Source: Luscinia megarhynchos (taxonomy: Eukaryota; Chordata; Aves; Passeriformes; Turdidae). Taken from it: a stretch of DNA of 64,000 nucleotides. Under the pieces are notes generated by a model. It was not told where the DNA came from and did not search any database. It worked only from the letters and a program-made list of their open reading frames with translations. The stretch covers positions 10,438,002-10,502,001 of the forward strand of contig CM067570.1 of assembly GCA_034336665.1 (NCBI GenBank), given 5' to 3'. How positions within the stretch are numbered: position 1 is the first letter of the stretch; each line of letters begins with the position of its first letter. Positions 39,401 to 51,400 of this stretch are shown here, one piece after another. Both the position numbers and the translations under genes were made by a program.

Positions 39401-42400
39401 AATTGGTTGGGATTCTTAATAATGAGATCACAAAGTCGCTTAAAACTTTGGGTTTAAATGCACTGGAGGGAGGAGGGAAGGGTGTGAAAAGCTGTTTTTC
39501 AAAGCCAAATTGATAAAACCACTCCCTGTGCAATTAAAAACCTGAACAGCTGAATAGCTGACTTTGGAAAGCAGCAACTGCATAATTCATCGGGTTGGTT
39601 TATAAAGGGAGAGAAAATATCCGAGGACAGGAAAGGAATTTCATGGACATTTCAACAACACATGAAAACTGTGGTGCACTTTATCATTTCAAGGTTTATT
39701 TTTGCACTCCCTTCCACTGGGAGGAAGAAAGCAAAGGTCTATTAGGCTGCATTTTTCCTGCTTTCCCTCTTTATCAATGGAGAAAAAACCACAACGGCTC
39801 CAATATCCTACTAAGGATATTGACATTTTTTCTAACCTTAAGTCCTGCAATCAGCTTATAGAGTCTCTGAAGGAGCCCTGTGAAGAGGACTGGGAAGAAG
39901 ACAGATTTAACCTGAATTTAAGGTCACGTACAAGGAAGAAATGCTGCAGGAAAATAGTTTAATCCTTTAAAAAGCAAATGCACATTCACACTAACAGTAC
40001 AGCCTAAGCACTTTTTTTCTCCTCTGTTTGTTACCTCTGGCATCAGTATTGGACCACAACCTTTGCTCTGGCTGATGGGGTATGAGAGAGGGCAAAGCAG
40101 CCCCAAGCAAACAACAGGGATGACTGACTACAGCCACCAGCCAGCATCAGAGACTCCTCAGATATGAGCCTGCTGAAGGTACAGGGAGAGGCTACAGCTC
40201 ACAGCAACACCAGGACATTATTCTGCATGAGGCTGCAAGAACAGGTATCCTTTAAAACATTAGCAGTGTCACTTGTGTTAGCAAAACATAATGAAAAGTA
40301 ACTCCTGTGTGTGAACAGCAGACAATTCCAGAAACTACTTCTGAGTTGACTTGAATTTTAATCCTGGACTTTAAACACCTTTTGGTGGCATTTGAATTGA
40401 CTTATCAGTGACTTGGTTGGGTTTATTTTGTGACTGAGACGTGATTTGGAGAAAAATGCTGAGGAAAATGTAGAAAGGATAAATGTGTAGGGAGTTTATT
40501 CCTTCAACAAAACAGAGTCAGAAAAACTGCAATCCTCAGTAATTTGGCAAATATTTTAGACAGAATTATCTTAAAAATTGCACTGGACTCAGCAAACAGT
40601 TTGATGAGGAAACTGAAAACACAAACAGGGCTTTTTTTGGTGATGAAGGGACTCAGGAGAATTTTAAGTCCCAGTGAGTCCCCATGACACTAAAGCATTT
40701 AACAACACTTGACTGGCAGCATAACCCATATTTAGAGACATTCAGAACCCAGCTGTCATCTTGGGCATCTAAATAAATCGATCAGCTGTAGGGCACAGAT
40801 ATCAAGAAGCACATAGAGACATGGAGTCTTTATTCTCATTGCTAACAGAAGCTTATCATAAGCAGCAACGATGCCTTTAGTTATGTTATAGAAATAACTT
40901 TTGTTGGTGCAATAAATCCTTTGTTATAGACTCAGAAATAGGCCTGCTAACATAACTGCTATCTCATGTTACCAAATACTATCAAGTAAAAACACCAAAT
41001 CCTTTGGGAGAGAGGGTCCTTCCTTTGTTCTTTTGTACAGCACAGGAGAACCCAGTTTTTGGGTACAACAACACATTGAAAAAACACTTCAGATGTCTGC
41101 AAGACTCCAGCCTGAATATATGCAGGACAACACTAAGCTCACCACCAGAAATCATGAAATTTCAGCAAAATACTTAAGTAAGGAGCACAACACTATACAC
41201 CCTTCACAGATGGCTGGGGAGGAGAGTGCCTTCAGAGCCTGACTGGCTGGGTCACTGTTTACCTATGCTAAATATTCAGATTTATTGAACATCCTCTTAA
41301 GGGCTTTACAAAGGAGTTTCAGAAGGTTAGAAATCTGTGTCCCCGGTGACCTGTGAAAGGAAAGCAGGTTGAACTTACCCTGCCTACTCACCCACATTGC
41401 CCAGGGCTGGCAGTAACAACCTGCAGCAGCACATCTTCTGTTTAATGGTTGTGATAAATTACTGCACAGAAGGTATGGTGTCTCTGATCCCAAGAGGTGC
41501 AAGTTGCATGCTGCAGACCTTCTTGAGGTGTTTAAAACACACTAGCTGCTCTCCTTGAACTTAGTTATGCTAGGCAGCACTTAAAATGCTGCTATGTCTT
41601 TGACTGGGCTAGTAAGTGCAACTGATTGCAAGTAATTACAGTGTGGTCCTCAGGGATGATCATTAATAGCCACAGGCATGGAGATCCAACTGGCCACATC
41701 CATCACAGTGCCTAATGGTGCAGCTCACAGCCCACCTGGGATGTTTGGTTCAGCTGTATCTTCAGCACTGAGGGTAGGGAACAGATAAAAACCCCACACA
41801 TCTTTTCATACTACACTCTATTAATACATTGACCATCTGAATATGCAATTAAAGCATCACTGAAATAATTCTCTTCTTGTAAAAGAGCTCCACGTGTATG
41901 TGTGATGGTTTGGGCTGGGATAGAGTTCATTTTCTTCACAGTAGCTGGTATTGAGCCATGAGTTGGATTTGTACTGGGAACAGTGTCAGTAACTCAAGGA
42001 TGTTTTAGCTAGGGATGAGCAGTCCTTCCAAAATCCAGACCTCTTCTGCCTCTCATCCCATCCCACCACAAGGAGGCTGGGGGTGCACAAGAAGATGTCA
42101 GGAGACAGAGTCAGGACAGCTGACCCCAAATGACCACAGGGATATCCCAGACCATATGGTGTCATCCTCAGCATATAGAACTGGGGAAAGAGATAGAGGG
42201 GGGACATTTGGAGTGATGGAGTCTGTCTTCCCAAGTAAGCATTACGTGTGATAAAGCTCTGCTTTCCAGGGAATGGTCAAGACCTGCCAGTCAATGCAAA
42301 GTACTGAACAAATTCCTTGTTTTAGTTTGCCTGTACACGGCTTTTGCTTTTCTTACTAAAATACCTTTATCCCACAAACCCATGACTTTTTTTGGCTTTA

Positions 42401-45400
42401 CCTTTCAAACTCTCCCCCACCCCACCATGACAGAGCAGCTGTGTGGGGCTGAGCTGTGGCTGAGGCTAAACCACAACAGTGTGCCAGAAAAACTCCAAGT
42501 CACATGTATGCTGCGTGGTGACACAGGAGTTTAAGTACTTGCTAATTCCAGGCCAGTGCTCAAATCCCCTTGATTATTCTTAGTTACACAGAAGTATATC
42601 CTGTGTTATGAGCCTATTTTATAGATGTTTCAACTATTTATTTTTTATTAATACATAATTTTTAGAAAAATAAACTTGCTCAGCCTGAGCTACCAAGGTT
42701 AAAACAAATAAGACGCTCACTGGTTTTACTTCTTTAACTGGAATAATTTATCTCCTAATATTCATAAGGTGTCACCATTAGCACATTTAAGAAGTGTTAA
42801 GAGAAGAGCTTTTAATCATGGAGATAACTGTTTATGATAGTTGTCTGTCATTAATTAGTTTGCAAGCCTCATACTCTCTGCTGAGGATGCCCAGAGAGGA
42901 TTCTTACCAACACAGATCTTTTACACATGTACGGGCTGGATTCTGCACATAGGCACACCATTACCACCTGAACGTAAATAAAATGCCCCAAATATTTGAG
43001 TTGCATTTAAAATGGAGTTGCTCTGGCAAGGAACACTCCTTATCCCAACTCTGAGCAGCTGGAAAATGTTATCAGAAGATTATGACAGTCCAACTAAGGC
43101 ATTTGATTTGCTTTTAAAACAGCATTTGCCAAAGTACTGCTCTACCGTAATGCAGAATGTCCCTTAGTACAAAACATACCTGTCTGGAAGCACCCCTACT
43201 CTCAAAATAGGTAATGCAATATTGCTACTCCTAAAACTGTGTTACCTGTGTTCTTGAAAATACTAAAAAACCACTAAAAGCTGAACAGAATCCTACCGAG
43301 ATTTAAAAGTAACTTGAACTTACTATAAAATTTGATTGCAGTTGAATGTGTTCATCTATTTTTAACCTGGCTTCCTAAAGGAATAAGTTTTGCAGGGCCA
43401 ACTGTTGATTTCTTCCCCCTCTTCCTCCTCCTAAATACATGACCAAACCCCTTTGCCCATTTACAAACTCAAAAAAAGGCAAAGCCTTTAAGGTACTACT
43501 AAACATCCGTGAACATGTTGAGAGAGAGGAGAGCCTTCTCCCATGCCATTGTGCAGAGACAGTGAAAGGAGGGAAATGCTGGAGTCACATTTGTGCTTGG
43601 CAGCAGCTGCTCAGCAGGCACACAGCTGCCGAGGAGCAGCAGCCCATGCTGTCACTCGCACACCGGGGTGCAGGGAAATCTGGGAAGGAAGGATTTGGGT
43701 AACGAAGGATAACTCCTGAGCAAACCAGGCCTCATCAGTTCTGCTACTTGTGTTTTGGGTTTCAGACCAGGAGCTCATCTCCGGTCCCACTTTCATTAGT
43801 ACAAATAATTCAGTGACAAAACAGCAGTCAGTCCCCTGCTTCAGTGGACCAAATTCCTAGACATTTCATCAGGCAGAGGAAATTCATTATGGTATGCTTT
43901 TCAAATGAGTCTTATGAGCAGACCTTCAAAAAAGGCATTTTGGAGCTAAATCCTGCTGGCTTAAAGGGAAGCAGGATTTCAGTTTCTGTGCCAAGACCCT
44001 CAGCTGTGAGCATACAGTCTGCCTCCAGAGTCCTAACCTTTAAATCTATGCCCTTGAAAATGAACATCTCACCCAAGTATTGCTGCCAGCACAGCAGCAA
44101 GAGGAGACAGAAGCTGTGTGTCACATGGTGTAACAGATTCAAGCCTGAACTGTCCATCACAGACACAAAACAATTGGAAGAACCAGATATGTAGCTGAAA
44201 CAAGTTATATCCACAGCAGTGAACTAAGAAGTTAATGCACTCTCCTCTTCCTCCCAACAGCATACAGGAGTGCAGTGTGGCTGGGACAGCTTCCTGAAGG
44301 CAGCCTACCACATTTTATTTGTCAAGCTAAAACCTCAAGGCATGAAAAAGATCAGTTCAATGCATTCTCAGAAGAACAATAAGTAGTATCCCCACAAACT
44401 CTGCATTAGTTATCAAAAGTCCTGGGGTCTTTCTAAAGTTAGGCCTAGTTTTGGCACAGTTCAGTACAATATATAATGACAATCACCCCTTACATTGCCA
44501 GAGAAACTGTAGCAGAGAAGTGAAAATGCTCAAAATTACATAGCTGCAGCCATGGACAAGAACCCAGGAGCTCAGGGTTCTCGAGTTGAGTTAGGTGTTC
44601 AATCAACCAGAGTTCTACTTTGAAAGCAAACAATACTGAAGAGAAGTTGAAAATAAGAAATCATGCTGTAAAGTGATGGGTACCCAGACTATTTAAGCAT
44701 CATTACACTAATCAGTTATGTTTTGACTCAGCCTACAAAGTGTCCCTCTTCCAGAGGCACATCTTCATGCTAAGCGTGAAGTCAGCAACTTCACAAACAT
44801 TTCATGCCCTGTGTATTTAACAATGATCACAAACAAGAAAAGCCTGGATTTTTTAGTTCATGGTTCTGTGAAACTTCCACGGAAAAACATCATTGATTTT
44901 GTTAGCAAGCACTTGGCTCAGAGTACAGAAGAGAAAACAAACTCACATGGTGCATGGAACATCACTAGCACAGATGAATGATCTTTTATAAACTTGTCAA
45001 AGTCCTCATCGGTCAGGTGATAAACTACATTTTCTTCATCTGCCCAGGGAGTCTCTGGAGCCTGTGGCTGAGGTGCCTGTGGGCTACAAGACAAAACACA
45101 GCTTAAAGACAGCTCTCTGGTACTAAGCAGTCATCTTGGCAAGTCAAACTGTAAGGAACCACTTTGTGCAGATGTTCACACGTCTGACACCAACCCTACT
45201 GAACAACTTCCATAATTTTACCCATCCAGAACTCACAGGCACTGAAACACAGACAAACCTGGAGAAGGAACAAAAAAAGCTTCAAGAAGCTCCTGAGGAC
45301 AGATCAGCATTGGAAGGGGATGGAGAGAGGAGATAACCAGATTGCTTGGTTATTACATTATAGAAATCAAATGCATTTTCTATTACTCTTTTACCCTCCT

Positions 45401-48400
45401 CAGCAGGATGCTCCCTTTCTCACAGCATTCCCACTTTGTAGTTCACAGGAGCCATTGCAAATGAAAGAAAAAAGCAGTGAGCAGAAACAGCCAATTTAAC
45501 CCGTCACCTTGGATACTGACAGCATGATTAGGGTCGGCAGAGAAAGGAGGAGCAGCGTTGGGACCATGAGCCAGCTGCACACACCATTTCCCCAGGAATA
45601 CATGGTTTTACCCTGAACAGCTCCTGTGAGCCATGGCAGCAGCACTATGCCCTCAGTCTGCAGTGGGCTTGCAGGCCTAACTCAGCAGATACTCAGCTGC
45701 ATGCTTCACCTAAAAGGCAAGTGATGTGTTCTACCAACTTCACTATCATTGTACCTGAGGTCAACTGTCTTTGATGGGTCAGAGCCACAGAGACTGCTCA
45801 AAGACACAGTGGCAAGTCTGGAAACTGAACCTAAGCTCCTCTGGAGCTCATCATTCCAATAAGCAATTGTTTTTGGCTTTTATTAATGTACATGAAAGAG
45901 AATTTGGCAGCTGTAAACTAAACTATGCTAATTAACATTTTCTTTACTAAAGCAGTGTTCACAGAAAAGACACCCAAACATACGAGCACTGGGAGCCAGA
46001 CTTTGAAGTTATTTTTGTCTGTTGCAGTAATGAGTTCCAAACACCCCCCAAAATTCCCCAAATTTTTTGGCAAAGTACAGGTCTGGATGTGACCCCATCT
46101 CTGCTAAAAGCAGTTTTACTATTTTTGATTAAAATATATTATTGTGTTAGCTGCCTGGAACAAGGAATGGCAAACAGATAATAACTCGTTTATCCTGCCT
46201 TACTCACATCCAGGCTGAAAGCCTAGTTTGATAAAAAAAAAGTAGCAGAGATACACAGATTCAGATAGCAAATTCTGTTGATGTAAGCAATGAGTGTGAT
46301 CCAAGAATATTAAGCAATCCATGCAGAACTGTGATGCACACCTCTGCTGCTGCTTCTGTGATAAACCAAGAAGCAAACCTCAGAGTAAAAGGTCAGAGCT
46401 GCACCTGGCCAGGCAGCCCAGAGAGCAATGATCTCCAGGTATCCTGGCAGAGTGAAGGCTTTCCAGCAAACATCATGACACTTAATGAGTTTGGGAGCTG
46501 GGTGGAGTAGGCAGAGCATGATGAATATGGACACAGTGCCTGCAAAGCACTGGGAGAACACGGTGTTTAGCAGGGCCTGGCATGACCTATTTCAGTCAGG
46601 AATTAGTAAAGCAGGGCACGGGATGTTTATTCAAATGGTAAATTCATAATTTAAAATACTGTGCACACTAATAAGCCTACAGGTGGTAATAAACACCTCA
46701 AGGCCTGGAGAAAGCACCAAGAAAAATTTAAAATGTCATTTAACACTGAGACAAGGCACACCCAACACCTGATTAGGATGACACAAGTCCAGAAGAGTTA
46801 TCAAAAGCCAATTCAGTCAAGGGCACAGAACAAGTTCTTGATTTAACGGAGTAGCTGATGCTAAGGAAGGGCCTGAGGGGAATCTATAAAAACAGCAAGA
46901 CAAATGAAGCAGCTATCGAAGGCAGCAAGAAGCTGCTGGGCTTGCCTACCACTCAGGCTGAGATAGCTGTGTATCAAATTTAACAAAAAAGTGGTATGTA
47001 CAAGATAGCATCTCTACTCTATTGGATTAAGGCTGTATGATGGTTCATCTTTATCATCTCATGAAAACATCTGAATCTCCATAACATAGTAGCCAGTGCC
47101 TATTATGAAGATAAAGATGAAGTATCTGTAAGACTGATGCATTAGCATACTTCAGCTTAAGAAAGAAGCACCTCTAGTAAGTAGTTAAAAAAAAAAAAAA
47201 AAAAAAAATAAAAAGGTGTTGGAGCCCTCCAAACTATCAGTTCTTGTCCTGAGAGGAAAATGCATGGACAATAATTTATGTAATTCTAACCTTCATTAGG
47301 TTATATCACATTCTTCCCCACCAATGAGCCTAAGATCACTCACTTTAAGCACTTTACCAGTAATATCTAGAGGGGAAAAAAAAAAAAAAAGAGGGAGAGG
47401 GAAAACAGCTGCTTTTCTACAGCATGCACTTTTTGTCCATATAAAATGGGCCATTTCATATGTCTCAATGTCTGTTGGATTTGCTTTCAAGACTCTACAA
47501 CAACAGCACATGCATGCACAGTATAAAAATGCATTGGCATTCCCTGCTACAGCCCTGGCATGCCCTGGTCCTTGGAGTAACATTTTGTATAAAAGCAACC
47601 TTTCAATATTTTAATATTATGCTATTCTGAAAGTCAGTACACCTTGCAGCTATCTCATTGCACTCCTTGGCTTTCCTAAAGCCCTTGCCATACCATTTTG
47701 ATTATCTGTACTGCAGATTCCTCAAAATAGATAGTATTATATATGTAGCATGTTTACCTTATATGTGGTTTTATTAATAATTTATCATAATTTAAGCATC
47801 AGTTACTGGCAAATATAAGTATGCATAGCTACTAAATGTGGTTTCCTTAAAAGTTGTACTTATTATACAAAACAGGGGCACAAGGCTACTGCTCAGATCA
47901 TCTTTTGGGCAACTAATAAGCATGCAGTAAGTGAGGACAAACAGCTGTCTTTAGCTCTGGACTGCTGAAGTATCAGCCAAAGTCCACAGTGGCTTGTTAG
48001 CAGAGATTATCATTGGAAAGAGCTTGCAGCTGTTCTGCTTTGCCTCCAGTAGCTGTGTTCAATTGCTGTCACAGCACTGATATAAAGGTACTGCATATTG
48101 CAGGGATTATCTGGATATTATGTGGGCAGACAGAGGGAAAAAACCACCCCAAACAGCTAATGTTTCCCATATGGTAGCCAAGAGATAACCATATCCTTGC
48201 AGAATTGAAAAGCATAACAAAGTGCAGGTGATGAAGCCATATCCTTGCTCCAAGGGCTGATCACCTCCTTCAAGTTGCTGGAGTTGCCATCTTGATCACT
48301 CACATTTGAAGGATTAATTGACTACACAAGGCTTAGTGACTCTGGCTGAATTCCTCCTGTTTGAGCCACTGGACAGTACTTGCTTGCAGTGTTTGTAGCT

Positions 48401-51400
48401 CCTGATGCTAACAGGATGCTGCTCTCACTTCATCTGTGGGTTCCATATCCTGAAGCACTCAGCCTACTGCTGCTGGAGACCCTGGGCTACCTGCAATCAT
48501 ATGCACATCCCCAGCACAGCCCCACTGTACAGCAAAATACATTTATTCTGAGCCAATTTTGCTAAACTATACTAGTACAATAAATAGCTTGCAACAGTCT
48601 GTTCTTTCCCATTTGTTTGTTTCCTTTCATTAGATTAATTTCAGGATTGTTTCCACGACTGCAGCAAACAAGGGAGAGTTACAAAGAAGACACCACGCCC
48701 AAGAGCCTGGGCTCACTGCAGATGGGATTTCTCCATCACCAGATTATCTCAGCTCTCTCCAGCTGCTCCATCAGCTTCACTGACCATGTGAGGAATTGCA
48801 CCAGTTGAAGAGCGGCTATACACACACACTTTTCCTGAGTGTGTCTGAACTGCTAGTCCCGCAGGCTCATCCAGCCCCCAAAATGTTTATGACTGGAAAT
48901 AGATCTCTTTACGTAGAACAAGGTGCTTTCTACACTTTCATATCATGACAGCAAACACAGATGTTGTAAAATGACTACCTATCCAGGGTGCCTTGATCCT
49001 CAGTTTGTCACTGCAAGACACTTTAAAGGCTTCAGCTAAAGGCTGATGAACCAACAAGAACTGCACAGTTGGTATATACATTTTTAATAACACAACAGAA
49101 GTCAAACCTTTTGCAAGGTATTAAGTTCAAGCACCCAAGATCACTGGAAATTTAAACTGGCATTTTTAACAAAGCTGAGATTTGTGTATCTGCATTTATT
49201 TCAGTCCACAGTCAGTCTCCTACTACAGACAAAATGCAATAGTGAAATGCAAAGCATACATGCTAAAAAACAAACATTAGTCAATCTCTCTCAGCGGGGT
49301 AGTTTTGTTTGCTCTTTTGAGCAGAGGGAAGGAGGGAGAGATGCCTGTTTCTAAACCATTACATTCTGTAAATAATGAAGAGTACATAAAAGGTGGAGTG
49401 CATGAAGCTCATGCCTTACTTTTTCAGCCACTCTGCGATATCTGCTGCGGTAGCACCGAAGTTCTCAAAGTTGAACAGGAACTTTCCTTTCCTGTTAAAG
49501 CAACAAAACAAGGTTCAGTCCTTGCTCCAAAAGATAAAAACACACAATTATATAAGAGTGCATGATTTCTAAAATAGTAGCAAAATATAACCGACTCAAA
49601 ATAGCAGATTGTAGGATATCCCCGGACATTGAATTCTTCCTTTATCCTTTCAAATTCAGCAGAGTAAACATTCATCCCCGCAAGAACCTGGGAAAACAGA
49701 GCATAGTCTTACTGATTCTGATACAATACAGAAGGAAGATCACACCATTTGATTGAAGATTTAAGTAAAACCCACTTCAATCTGGACAGATTCTGATTTC
49801 ATTCATATAGCTGTCAAGCAAGGGGTTCTCTGTAAAAGGCACTGAAGTTTTTCTGATTTTGTGCAAGGGGGAACAGAACAATACTTGAGTTTAATCCAGA
49901 GAAAACTCACACCAGTCACCATGTCACCTCCTCATTGCTCTGGAAGCATCTCTGCTTCTGTTTATTCACCCACTAACAAATTACTAAAGGGAATCTCTCA
50001 ATTGCAGCACTTGTGCTCTTCTTTGCATATTTGGATTTTAAGCTACAACTAGACTTTTTCTTCCTTTGCAAGTAGAAAAAAAGAGAGTTCTTAGTTAATA
50101 TCCAAACATTAAACAGAAATTCTACCCTCAGCTCTCTAGTTTTCACTCCAGAAATGAACTTGTCTATGTCTAACCAACTTATCAATGTCTTACCAACCAC
50201 AAGCACTGCCATTATCTGAGTTCAAAAATGCACTTACTGAATGGCAAGGGGAAATCAGCATGACTTTGATGTGAAAATAAAACGTGCCCTATTTCCACGA
50301 GCTCAGGAAATAGCACATGGCATTTATATGCTTTAAATACGTTAACTTAGGTAGGGCAGGGTATAATAAGAGTTAAGAATTAACCTTGTCCTACAGTTTT
50401 CAAAAGAGAGGCACAGAAGCACAGTAGCTTTTCAGACTAGCACAAAAACTCTCTCCTCTCCTCTATCCCAACCTGTCCTCCATCTCAAGAGTCCTTGAGC
50501 TTCAAGTTCAGGGCTCCTGTGACTTACATTGTGCCCTGTCCAAATGTCTTCCAAATATTATTTCTGATATGAAAACTGGAAGATGGGATTGATTCCAAGT
50601 TTTTGTGGGTGTGCAATTCACACAGAGGTCATTCTGCTGTCAAACCTGGACCCAGCAAGTTGCTGAGATACCACTTCCTGATTAACTTAAGTTTAATGGC
50701 ATTGACGGCCTAAATCATTTTAACAGCAGGGTCTTAATTCAACCTCCTCCTCCTTCACTCTCCAAAAACAGGATTTTCTCCTTCTAGCTGAAATACCACA
50801 TCAGAATTTAATACCACGTTCCTGACTGCAGCAAACTGCACAGACCAACCAAATGTGCTCAGAGCCAGCATGAAATAAATCTTAAAGCAGAAAATCCTCA
50901 TTTGAAGGTCAACCATTCCTAAGAATGTGCTGGAAAGTCACAAAGAGATACTTTGTTTTCTCTTCCCTATCCTAAGAAAGGATAAATTGAACAGAGGGGA
51001 GTACAGAAGTGAAGCTTATATTTGCTGGCCTAGTCTTCCACTCTGAATTTTCCTTGTAGTTCAAACAACCAGATTGACTTAATTCATATGAGATGACCTA
51101 GACTCAATTATCCCCTGTCCTTATCCTCCATATCACTACCTAAAGGCAGGTTAAAAGCAATATGATCAGGATAGAATGGTTGCTTTTTATAAAGCAAGTA
51201 CCAGTTTTGTTAACTAATTCCCTAATTAACACCAGCCTACCAGATTCCATATTTGCTGTGAACTTTCAGAGGATTTCCTAGGATTTAAATGGGCATTCCT
51301 GGCCATGTCAGAAAATTTCACAATGTCCATCTAATGGTGATTGATAAAAGTCAATAACTTGGATTCATTCTGCTGTTCATGACATTATATGAAACGTATT

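Larger units (their letters stand above)
28105..44946 (-). other. PDIA5 intron, 16.8 kb (largest in window)
   Basis: This phase-1 intron splits the Trp codon of the domain 2 active site. Within it I recognise a small CpG-rich patch at 28.86-29.16 kb, a possible SINE relic near 37.2-37.4 kb, AT-rich sequence near 38.88-38.97 kb, a solo LTR at 41901-42478 and another possible SINE relic near 44.5-44.6 kb. Elsewhere I see unique intronic sequence without a coding signal. The longest open frame (36512-36937 plus, 141 codons) has no recognisable domain. Confidence 0.9.
45084..49419 (-). other. PDIA5 intron, 4336 nt
   Basis: This phase-2 intron lies in the Asn codon between domains 1 and 2. It contains an A22 tract at 47187-47208 followed by TAAAAA, a second A15 tract near 47375-47389, and a possible ancient SINE relic near 45.78-45.87 kb. 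No exon or RNA gene was recognised. The sequence upstream of the A22 tract does not resemble a known processed pseudogene. Confidence 0.9.

Noticed and set aside
46860..47208. Processed pseudogene ending in the A22 tract
   Set aside because: The upstream sequence resembles no known mRNA, and I saw no target-site duplication.
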